This document shows positions 1-5,747 of a stretch of DNA of 8,115 nt, one piece after another. A program made the translations under genes and the position numbers. The stretch covers positions 1 through 8,115 of the forward strand of contig JBNKLQ010000269.1 of the NCBI GenBank assembly GCA_050292445.1, given 5' to 3'. This DNA is from Leptofilum sp050292445 (GTDB taxonomy: Bacteria > Chloroflexota > Anaerolineae > Promineifilales > Promineifilaceae). How positions within the stretch are numbered: the stretch's first letter is position 1; each line of letters begins with the position of its first letter. The notes under the pieces are model-generated. The model was not told the DNA's origin and searched no databases. It saw nothing but the letters and a program-made list of their open reading frames with translations.

Positions 1-149
1 GCCAGCACCACAAGCCACTTTGTGCGCATCTTTTGAATGCTGGGACCACCTTCAACCGCCCACTGCTGCAGCGCAGAAACTAGCACCAGCCCGATGGCCA
101 ATTGCGTGAAAATAGTAAAGAAAACGAGCGGGAGTTCTTCGAAGCCCAT
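1..149 (-). CDS. dmsC: DmsC-type membrane anchor subunit, N-terminal part only
   Basis: This is the 5' end of a gene that runs off the left edge; 49 codons are visible. The protein starts MGFEELPLVFFTIFTQLAIG, followed by more hydrophobic residues up to about residue 27. A polar stretch then leads to a second hydrophobic start (KWLVVL) at the window edge. E. coli DmsC opens in the same way (MGSGWHEWPLMIFTVFGQ), so I read it as the multi-span quinol-oxidising anchor that passes electrons from the membrane pool to the Fe-S subunit. The ATG shares one base with the TAA of the upstream Fe-S subunit gene (TAATG). A strong AAGGAGG at 158-164, eight bases upstream, lies inside the last codons of that gene, so translation is probably coupled. 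An NrfD/PsrC-type anchor is the alternative, but the N-terminal residues favour DmsC. Confidence 0.8.
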   Translation of the reverse strand, partial: MGFEELPLVFFTIFTQLAIGLVLVSALQQWAVEGGPSIQKMRTKWLVVL

Positions 150-712
150 TAGATTTTCCTCCTTACAACCTTCGGTTGCTTAGGCAGCTTAAAACGAATG
201 GAGGGGTTGATTTCCGGCCTGACCGGGAATCCCGGTGGGTACTGCACGGCATCCGGATCGTCATAGGTGGCTAAATCAATCATTTGCAGCGCACCCGTGG
301 GACAAGATTGCACACAGGCAGGCAGCAGCCCTTCATCAATTCGCTGGTAACACATGCTGCACTTCTCGGCTTTGCGTGTCTGTTCGTTGTAGCGCGGCGC
401 GCCAAAGGGACAGGAGCGCACACAGTTGCCACAGCCAATACAGACATCGGTATCATGTACCACAATGCCATCATCCCGCTTGGAAAATGCCCCGACCGGA
501 CAATCTTCCATGCAGCACGGGTTTTCACAATGGTTACAGGCCAATGAATAAAAGGCGCGTTCGTGGTGTGGGTAAAGCTCTTCGGACAATGGGTATAGCT
601 GTCGCCAAACCACACCCACTTCCTGATGATATTGGTTTTTGCACGCCATCGCGCAGGTCGAACAGCCAATACACAGGCTTGCATCAACTAAAAAACCTAG
701 TTGCTTTGCCAT
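149..712 (-). CDS. dmsB: Four-cluster [4Fe-4S] electron-transfer subunit, DmsB family
   Basis: This 187-residue ferredoxin-like protein should carry electrons from the membrane anchor to the molybdenum subunit. Four Cys groups are visible: C14-x2-C17-x2-C20-x3-C24; C59-x2-C62-x4-C67-x3-C71 (an extra Cys sits at 66); C91-x2-C94-x2-C97-x3-C101; and C118-x2-C121-x11-C133-x3-C137. This is the DmsB/PsrB/NrfC pattern for four [4Fe-4S] clusters. The start motif (MAKQLGFLVDASLCIGC) and a length close to E. coli DmsB (about 205) agree. It has no signal peptide and presumably crosses the membrane bound to the Tat-exported catalytic subunit, as known for the family. The ATG follows a perfect AAGGAGG (719-725) that overlaps the stop of the catalytic subunit gene; 11 bases separate the two genes. 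The C-terminal tail is basic and rich in Pro and Lys. Confidence 0.93.
   Translation of the reverse strand: MAKQLGFLVDASLCIGCSTCAMACKNQYHQEVGVVWRQLYPLSEELYPHHERAFYSLACNHCENPCCMEDCPVGAFSKRDDGIVVHDTDVCIGCGNCVRSCPFGAPRYNEQTRKAEKCSMCYQRIDEGLLPACVQSCPTGALQMIDLATYDDPDAVQYPPGFPVRPEINPSIRFKLPKQPKVVRRKI
158..164 (-). promoter_or_regulatory. Ribosome binding site of dmsC inside dmsB
   Basis: Reverse-strand AAGGAGG lies eight bases before the dmsC ATG at 149. It is formed by the codons for the C-terminal Arg-Arg-Lys of the Fe-S subunit. With the one-base TAATG overlap, it fixes the dmsC start. Confidence 0.75.
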
Positions 713-718
713 GATGGG

Positions 719-725
719 CCTCCTT
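719..725 (-). promoter_or_regulatory. Ribosome binding site of dmsB overlapping the dmsA stop
   Basis: Reverse-strand AAGGAGG lies six bases before the ATG at 712. It shares bases with the TAA stop of the catalytic subunit gene (724-726). The tight packing supports co-translation of the A and B subunits. Confidence 0.75.
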
Positions 726-3033
726 ATACTTTCTCGATATCGGCAAACTGGTCGTGGAGAGCCACACCTGGCGAGCCGGTCTTATACGCGCCCATGTCTG
801 ACGACGTATCATCGACCAGAATGTTCACGTTGTAATCGTTTTTCTTGCCATACCAGTTTTCGTACATCAACAGCGCGTCAGCGGGTACGTTTTTGGTCAG
901 CTTCACCTTGATCTGCATTTCCCCCACTTGATTGAAGATACGCACGGTGTCGTAATCAGCCAATCCCTTTTCTTTTGCTAACTGTGGGTTGATGTACAAA
1001 TAAGGTTCGGGGTTCATATCACCCATCCAGTCCACGTTTTGGAACTGGGAGTGAATGGAATATTTATCGTGGGGCGTCAGCAGCCGATAAGGGGCATACG
1101 CATCACGTCCAGGTAAGAATTTAGGAACGTCGAAATGTCCATGTTCAGCGGCTAATTCTGATTTGAACTCATATTTGGTGGATGGCGTAGAAAAAGCGCC
1201 ATCGTTCCAAGCTGTTGTGCCTGACAACGCTTTGCGTGGCCCGTCTTTCAGATCTTCCCAGGAGTCGATGCCGAACAGGTCATAAATACCGGTATTAAAC
1301 TCTTTTTCCATCCACTCTTTAGGGTCAATGTTTTCTGGAAAGGTGCAGGAACCTGGCTGCTTACTGTTCAAGACAGATGACAAGGCTGAGGCTATTTCAA
1401 TGTCTGATTTGGCTTCAAACATTGGCTGAATTGCCTGCTCGTTGATCCCCAGCCAATAATGCCAGTAGGAAACGTTCACCGTCCAATCTTCAAACAAGGT
1501 GGTAGTGGGCAGAACAATGTCGGCCAATTCGGCCGTTTGGGTGAAGAATTGATCAACCACGACGACCATTTCCAGCTTCTCGAATGCTTTCTCAATCTTG
1601 TTGCGATCAAAGTCTTGGCTAAGGACGTTTTTATTGGCTGCCCACAACATGCGGATGGGCGGATCGTTGGTGTCTAGAATGACCTGACCGATTTTGTTGA
1701 TGTTGACGGCGCGGTCCGAATAGCTAGCTTCCGTGGTTTCCGCTTCACTGGCAAATTCACCCATCGGCCCGGTTTCACCGACAAAGCCAACGGAGCCTTC
1801 CGGCGGTGACTGCACCATCGCGTGATAGTTGAAGCCCCAGGTGTACAGATGGCCGTAGCGGGCACCGCCGCCCACTTTGCCCACGTTACCGGTCATGGCT
1901 ACCAGCGCGTCAATGGCGCGGACGTTGTTGCCGCCGTTGACATGGCGCTGCATCCCGTAGCCAATCCAGATGGTAGCCGGATCGGCGGTGGCAAATTCGT
2001 GGGCAACGGCCGTAAACACCTCAACCGGAATCCCACTCTCCTCAGCCGCCCATTCCAATGTCACGTTTTCCTTGATGTACGCTTCGTATTCGGCAAAGCC
2101 GACGCTGTTGTTGCTAATCCAGTCACGGTCTACTAGATTATTGTCCAGCAGATAGCGGGCCATGCCCATGGCCAGGGCACCGTCGCCGCTGGTTTTCACT
2201 TCCCAATATTCGTCGGCTTTTGCGGCCGTTTGCGTAAACACCGGATCAATGACGACCACCTTGGCGCCGCGTCGCTGCGCTTCGGTGATGAACTTCATGG
2301 AATGCACCGAGCAGTACGCCGGATTGGCTCCCCAAATGATAATGTATTTACTGTTGACCATATCTTCGGGGTCGTTGCACCACATGTTGCCCATGTCGTA
2401 ATTTTGGGCGTCGATGCCAGCGGGCCAGCACGGCGTGCCCACAAAGCGGGTAGTGTAGCCCAGCGAGGACATCATGCCTTCAACGCCGTAATGGGTGATG
2501 CCAAAGTTGCCCGAATATTTGGTCAGGGCCATACCCAGCAGCGAGCCATCCAGCTCTTTGATCTCCAGAATTTTGTCGGCAATTGTGTTGAGGGCTTCGT
2601 CCCAAGAGATGCGCTCCCAGTTGCCGGAGCCGCGTCCCACCTGGCGCATAGGGTATTTGATGCGGTCGGGGCTGTAAACGCGGCGCGGATAGGCATATCC
2701 TTTCACACACAGACCACCGTTGGTAAACGTGGATTCGGGTGCGCCTTCGATAAATTGCAAAACGCCATCCTTCACGTAGCTGACGATGCTACACGTATCG
2801 TAGCAGTTGCGCGGGCAGGCGTTGCGGAAGGTTTGGTAGGCATCTTTTCCCTGGAAAAAGGTGGGGCCAAAGCCTTCCTCACTCAATAAATTTTGTGCCA
2901 GCAGCAGGCCACCGGGCAGCGCGGCCAATGCCCCTGTCGCCAGCAAGCCTTGTAAAAAGCGGCGGCGGGTAAGGGGACAGGCCAATGCTTGTTCAACCCG
3001 GTTGGCGTCCCGCTGGTTTGGTTGTCTGTTCAT
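724..3033 (-). CDS. dmsA: Tat-exported molybdopterin oxidoreductase, DmsA/PsrA-like catalytic subunit
   Basis: This 769-residue protein belongs to the bis-MGD DMSO-reductase superfamily and should reduce a terminal electron acceptor outside the cytoplasmic membrane. A Tat signal is visible: T22-R-R-R-F-L-Q28 followed by a hydrophobic stretch to about residue 46. An N-terminal [4Fe-4S] motif follows, C73-x3-C77-x3-C81-x27-C109, continuing as CVKG and a typical YPRRVYSPDRIKYPM segment. Aligning on the conserved NSK-x5-G-x-NP region puts Cys202 (TPCWPAG) at or next to the molybdenum-ligand position, where E. coli DmsA has Ser. Further family landmarks are VIDPVFTQTA (261-270), AMTGNVGKVGGGAR (379-392) and DQFFTQTAELADIVLP. 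The C-terminal dinucleotide-binding domain ends in IEKV, much like E. coli DmsA. A CAGGAG at 3041-3046 fixes the ATG. Cys ligation is usual in polysulfide and thiosulfate reductases, Nap and formate dehydrogenases, so the substrate is uncertain and 'dmsA' is a structural label only. Confidence 0.93.
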   Translation of the reverse strand: MNRQPNQRDANRVEQALACPLTRRRFLQGLLATGALAALPGGLLLAQNLLSEEGFGPTFFQGKDAYQTFRNACPRNCYDTCSIVSYVKDGVLQFIEGAPESTFTNGGLCVKGYAYPRRVYSPDRIKYPMRQVGRGSGNWERISWDEALNTIADKILEIKELDGSLLGMALTKYSGNFGITHYGVEGMMSSLGYTTRFVGTPCWPAGIDAQNYDMGNMWCNDPEDMVNSKYIIIWGANPAYCSVHSMKFITEAQRRGAKVVVIDPVFTQTAAKADEYWEVKTSGDGALAMGMARYLLDNNLVDRDWISNNSVGFAEYEAYIKENVTLEWAAEESGIPVEVFTAVAHEFATADPATIWIGYGMQRHVNGGNNVRAIDALVAMTGNVGKVGGGARYGHLYTWGFNYHAMVQSPPEGSVGFVGETGPMGEFASEAETTEASYSDRAVNINKIGQVILDTNDPPIRMLWAANKNVLSQDFDRNKIEKAFEKLEMVVVVDQFFTQTAELADIVLPTTTLFEDWTVNVSYWHYWLGINEQAIQPMFEAKSDIEIASALSSVLNSKQPGSCTFPENIDPKEWMEKEFNTGIYDLFGIDSWEDLKDGPRKALSGTTAWNDGAFSTPSTKYEFKSELAAEHGHFDVPKFLPGRDAYAPYRLLTPHDKYSIHSQFQNVDWMGDMNPEPYLYINPQLAKEKGLADYDTVRIFNQVGEMQIKVKLTKNVPADALLMYENWYGKKNDYNVNILVDDTSSDMGAYKTGSPGVALHDQFADIEKV

Positions 3034-3040
3034 TGGGTTT

Positions 3041-3046
3041 CTCCTG
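3041..3046 (-). promoter_or_regulatory. Ribosome binding site of dmsA
   Basis: Reverse-strand CAGGAG lies seven bases before the ATG at 3033. It selects this start, which places the twin-arginine motif about 23 residues in, as expected for a Tat signal. Confidence 0.65.
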
Positions 3047-3096
3047 TAAGGTGAGAATATTGGTCGGAAACGGAATTGTTTGGTTGGTCAGCTGGG

Positions 3097-3669
3097 TTAA
3101 TGGGTGGCTTGGGGGAGACGGCCGTTTGCCACTTCACGCTCCAGCCACACAGCCAGGCAATCCACCACAAAAAGAATCGCCTCATGACCATTTTCTGCGC
3201 GGCGCACCCGCTTGATAAATGCCGGCAGCCAGCGCTGCAAATGGTTAAACAACAAATAATCCCGCATCGCCTTCATTTCGTCGGCGGAGGGGATTTGGTT
3301 AAGAGCTACGGTAAATTGGCGTAAGCAATCTAGCTCATAGCTAATGTGGTCTTCGGGAAGCTGGTTCTTGAGCGGCGATCGCAGCCCGGCGAGCGCATAA
3401 ATCTCGCGGACGCGCATGGTGCTAGGCCCCATCAATTGAGGTTCTGCCTCCAGGTAAACAGAGGCAAAAAGAGGCGCAATGGGGGCTTTGGGACCCACAA
3501 AAAGGCGGTTAAAGCTAAATTCGACCGCCTGCCAGTCAGTAACGACCGGTGTAGGCTGCTGGACCCAATCGGCTAAATCTGTATAGGCCACCTGCAAATC
3601 GGAGGCACCCTGAGCCGCAAAAAAACTGCTTAACGCTTTCATCTGAAAGGCAGCGTGCAAATCAGTCAT
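3097..3669 (-). CDS. dmsD: TorD/DmsD-family maturation chaperone
   Basis: This 190-residue, helix-rich cytoplasmic protein has no signal peptide. Family motifs are visible: FNRLFVGPKAPIAPLFASVY (53-72), where the family consensus is roughly Y-x-R-L-F-x-G-P with a Pro-x-x-x-S-V-Y pattern; and LPEDHISYELD (104-114), matching the E/L-P-x-D-H signature with P105, D107 and H108. Such proteins bind the Tat signal of a molybdoenzyme, hold it until the cofactor is inserted, and direct it to the Tat system. Its place as first gene of the dmsD-A-B-C unit, 63 bases before dmsA, makes DmsA the obvious client. A GAGGTG at 3674-3679 precedes the ATG by only four bases, which is short. The region upstream carries the 72-bp element shared with the TAXI gene. 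The C-terminal codons contain one ACGGCCGT palindrome. Confidence 0.9.
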   Translation of the reverse strand: MTDLHAAFQMKALSSFFAAQGASDLQVAYTDLADWVQQPTPVVTDWQAVEFSFNRLFVGPKAPIAPLFASVYLEAEPQLMGPSTMRVREIYALAGLRSPLKNQLPEDHISYELDCLRQFTVALNQIPSADEMKAMRDYLLFNHLQRWLPAFIKRVRRAENGHEAILFVVDCLAVWLEREVANGRLPQATH

Positions 3670-3725
3670 TCAACACCTCGTATTCTCTCGTTTCAGTTCA
3701 ATTAGTCACTCTGAAACATGCATAT

Positions 3726-3797
3726 GTGAAATTTAACACAAATGGAAGATGCAAATCATCGTTAGAGCGTGGAGGGGTCTCATCAAAATGATGATTT
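3726..3797 (-). promoter_or_regulatory. 72-bp shared regulatory element, copy A (dmsDABC promoter region)
   Basis: This copy lies 57-128 bases upstream of the dmsD ATG. It aligns without gaps to 4993-5064, with 52 of 72 positions identical. On the plus strand it holds GTGAAATTTAACACAAA (3726-3742), a variable 13-bp spacer, a TCATC half-site followed by TTAG, a conserved GTGGA and GTC, and then a perfect inverted repeat TCATCA-AAA-TGATGA (3780-3794) followed by TTT. The gap also separates the TAXI gene stop from dmsD, so a dedicated dmsDABC promoter here is expected. On the minus strand a -10-like TTAAAT lies within the GTGAAATTTAACAC box. The third half-site sits about where a -35 would be, which suits a class II activator. 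The binding protein is inferred, not shown. Confidence 0.75.
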
Positions 3798-3828
3798 TCG
3801 GGGAGGGTTTCGTTATGGCGCGAAGGAG

Positions 3829-4938
3829 TTAAGGTTCTAACAAGCCATGTTGGGCAAAGTAGGCCAGCGCTCCTGGGTGCAGATAAGCGCGAACCTCAAT
3901 ATTCAGCTGAGACAAAGAACTTTTCGGGGTGAGGCGGATCGTCTCATCCTGAGCAAGCTTATTTCCCTGGTCACCCTCCAAGAGCATAGATACAAGCTCC
4001 GTCATGAGGTCAGTTGGAAAGTCTTCCAGCGCCGCCAGAACAAATGTGACTGCCAGCGTATTAATTTCTGCTTCCAGGCCGGCGTAAGTACCGGCAGGAA
4101 AAACAGCCCGGTGAAATATGCCGGGATAAGCCTGCATGATTTGGGCAGCCTCCGCCGCCTCGATGGGAATTATGACCATTTTTGACGCCGCTGTGGAGAA
4201 CGCAGCATTAATTTCGGGGCTGGGAATCCGGCCGCTCCACAAAACGGCATCAATCTCTCCATTTCCTAAGGCGATTGTGGCCTCATCCGTCGTGAAAGTC
4301 TCAATGGTGAGCGGATTAATTCCCAAAGCTTCTAGCACAAACCCAGCCAGCTCTACGCTAACGCTATCGGGTGGGCTAATCGAAATTCGCCTGCCCCTGA
4401 AGTCGTTGATGGTGGTGATGCCGGTTGCCTCTGTTGTGATGAGTTGTAACGGTTCTTCAAAAAGCGGCAGGACCAGGCGCGCCGGCTGACTGTAATCGGG
4501 AAAGGTTGGTCTGTCCACTTCAACGCCGCACTTGATGCTCAATGTTTCAATTGGGGCGTCGGGAAAGGCTTGCATGAGGTTGCCCTGGTTGGCCAACACA
4601 ACGTGGTAATCGTAGGCAAAGGCCAGATCGGCCTGCCCGTTGAGCAGCAGCTTCAGATCTTCCATCCTGGATGAAGTCGTTTTTACGCTCATTTCTGTGT
4701 GGGGGATGGTTTGGGTAACGGCCGTTGCCAATGCACTCCCCCACAAATACCGCTCATCTGTAGGGCTGCCGGCAGCAATGCTCAGCTTGCGCGTCGAGAT
4801 TTCAGGCAGGGCCGTAGGTGATTCCCAGGTTGGTACGGCCGTTGCTTCCGGCGGAGAAGAAACCGGGGCACAACTTGCCACCATCAGCAGTGAAATCAGA
4901 AAGATAGCAAGACACACATTTCGCTTGATGTCGATCAT
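3829..4938 (-). CDS. TAXI-family solute-binding lipoprotein (orphan TRAP-type receptor)
   Basis: This 369-residue extracytoplasmic lipoprotein starts MIDIKRN, followed by a hydrophobic segment and the lipobox MVASC with Cys23, then a Pro/Ser/Thr-rich linker to about residue 48. The body matches the TAXI (TRAP-associated extracytoplasmic immunogenic) pattern: LSIAAGSPTDERYLWGSALA near residues 52-71; a TTSSRMEDLKLLLNGQADLA segment near 87-106; the GRRISISPPDSVSVELAGF region mid-protein; and LHPGALAYFAQHGLLEP at the C terminus. TAXI proteins bind small organic acids or related ligands for TRAP transporters, but no membrane permease is in the window. I chose the ATG at 4938 because GAGG (4945-4948) lies six bases upstream; an in-frame GTG at 4950 would add four residues but lacks a good site. 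The gene has its own copy of the 72-bp element upstream, which implies co-regulation with the reductase. The ligand is unknown. Confidence 0.85.
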   Translation of the reverse strand: MIDIKRNVCLAIFLISLLMVASCAPVSSPPEATAVPTWESPTALPEISTRKLSIAAGSPTDERYLWGSALATAVTQTIPHTEMSVKTTSSRMEDLKLLLNGQADLAFAYDYHVVLANQGNLMQAFPDAPIETLSIKCGVEVDRPTFPDYSQPARLVLPLFEEPLQLITTEATGITTINDFRGRRISISPPDSVSVELAGFVLEALGINPLTIETFTTDEATIALGNGEIDAVLWSGRIPSPEINAAFSTAASKMVIIPIEAAEAAQIMQAYPGIFHRAVFPAGTYAGLEAEINTLAVTFVLAALEDFPTDLMTELVSMLLEGDQGNKLAQDETIRLTPKSSLSQLNIEVRAYLHPGALAYFAQHGLLEP

Positions 4939-4944
4939 TGATCG

Positions 4945-4948
4945 CCTC
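4945..4948 (-). promoter_or_regulatory. Ribosome binding site deciding the TAXI gene start
   Basis: Reverse-strand GAGG (in GTGAGGCG) lies six bases before the ATG at 4938. It overlaps the alternative GTG at 4950 and so favours the ATG. Confidence 0.55.
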
Positions 4949-4954
4949 ACTTGG

Positions 4955-4980
4955 GCCTGGCCAAATCAATGATGCCAGGC
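4955..4980 (-). promoter_or_regulatory. Inverted repeat in the TAXI gene leader
   Basis: GCCTGGC (4955-4961) and GCCAGGC (4974-4980) form perfect 7-bp arms around a 12-base loop, 17 bases upstream of the ATG at 4938. It could be a leader RNA hairpin or an operator. Nothing comparable lies ahead of dmsD, so it is not part of the shared element. Confidence 0.35.
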
Positions 4981-4992
4981 GAATAACCCTAC

Positions 4993-5064
4993 GTGAAATT
5001 TAGCACAAAGCAATAGGGAACCTCATCATTAGCGAGTGGAACAGTCTCATCATTCTGATGATTT
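4993..5064 (-). promoter_or_regulatory. 72-bp shared regulatory element, copy B (TAXI gene promoter region)
   Basis: This is the gap-free match to copy A, 55-126 bases upstream of the TAXI gene ATG and just downstream of the response-regulator stop. It holds GTGAAATTTAGCACAAA (4993-5009), a 13-bp spacer, the half-site TCATCATTAG, GTGGA, GTC, and the perfect dyad TCATCA-TTC-TGATGA (5046-5060) followed by TTT. The half-site spacings are identical to copy A although the spacer bases differ. That is the pattern expected for selected protein-binding sites rather than a recent duplication. On the minus strand a -10-like CTAAAT lies in the leftmost box. Confidence 0.75.
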
Positions 5065-5099
5065 AGCGTGAACGGTAGTTTGTTTCGAGGAAGCGGGAG

Positions 5100-5747
5100 C
5101 TATTCGTCGAGGGTAACCAGGTTGTGGCGCAAGGCATACAGTGCCGCCTGGGTGCGATTGCTGAGACCGAGCTTATTTAATATGTTGGTGACATGACTGC
5201 GTACGGTGGGCAGACTAATCACCAATTTTTCAGCAATTTCGGGATTGTCCAGCCCCTGCGCCACCAATTTGATCACTTCAATTTCACGCTCGGTAAGCGA
5301 AGATTCAGCATTCTCTTGCTTGTCCTGCTGATTGAGCAATTTGCGGGCAATTGCCGGGTGCAGCGCCATTTCTCCCCGGTACACATCACGGATAGCACGA
5401 ACAAGCTCTTGCGGTGATGAATCTTTGAGCAGGCAGCCCAGCGCCCCGGCATCGAGCGCGGCAAAGATTTTTTTATCCTCGGTAAAACTGGTAACAACTA
5501 ATATTTTGGCCTGGGCGTCGGCGGCTTTGATCTCTTCGATCGCTTGCAGCCCATTTTTACGCGGCATTTCCAAATCCATCACGATCACATCTGGCTGCAG
5601 CAATCTGGCCTGGAGCACAGCTTCTTCACCATCTTCGGCGGTGCCAATGACCTCAAATCCGGGCTTAATGGAAAGCAGACCTTGCAGCCCTTCGCGCACC
5701 ACGGGATGATCGTCAGCGATGAGAATGCGGATATTGACAGCCGTCAT
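5100..5747 (-). CDS. NarL/FixJ-family response regulator
   Basis: This is a 215-residue two-domain transcription factor. The receiver domain (about 5-122) has the acidic pair D12-D13, phospho-acceptor D58 (IVMDLEMP), T86 and K108. A linker rich in Gln and Glu leads to a LuxR-type helix-turn-helix (about 149-209) with LTEREIEVIKLVAQGLDNPE and a recognition region LPTVRSHVTNILNKLGL. All catalytic receiver residues are present, so it should be phosphorylated by the overlapping kinase gene's product and then bind DNA. The ATG lies in an ATGA overlap with the kinase stop, with GAGG (5755-5758) seven bases upstream, so the two are translationally coupled. It sits immediately upstream of the TAXI gene. 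The TCATCA/TGATGA dyads in both downstream promoter regions are good candidate targets, but this link is inferred from position. Confidence 0.95.
   Translation of the reverse strand: MTAVNIRILIADDHPVVREGLQGLLSIKPGFEVIGTAEDGEEAVLQARLLQPDVIVMDLEMPRKNGLQAIEEIKAADAQAKILVVTSFTEDKKIFAALDAGALGCLLKDSSPQELVRAIRDVYRGEMALHPAIARKLLNQQDKQENAESSLTEREIEVIKLVAQGLDNPEIAEKLVISLPTVRSHVTNILNKLGLSNRTQAALYALRHNLVTLDE

Noticed and set aside
235..714. A 159-codon plus-strand open frame opposite the Fe-S subunit gene.
   Set aside because: The product is rich in His, Arg and Cys as expected from the reverse complement of ferredoxin Cys motifs; it has no domain of its own.
2230..2889. A 219-codon open frame on the plus strand.
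   Set aside because: It lies wholly antisense to the well-supported molybdopterin subunit gene and its translation shows no family resemblance; it is a shadow of that gene's codon bias.
3375..3382. GCGATCGC, the cyanobacterial HIP1 palindrome.
   Set aside because: I noticed only this single copy, inside the chaperone gene; the abundant palindrome here is ACGGCCGT.
3780..3798. TCATCA-AAA-TGATGA followed by TTTT looks like a plus-strand intrinsic terminator.
   Set aside because: All neighbouring genes run leftward, the stem is AT-rich and short, and the same dyad with a different loop recurs at 5046-5060 in an equivalent promoter position, so an operator is the better reading.
3829..4950. TAXI gene starting at the GTG at 4950.
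   Set aside because: The GAGG that serves the ATG at 4938 overlaps this codon, and no clear site precedes it.
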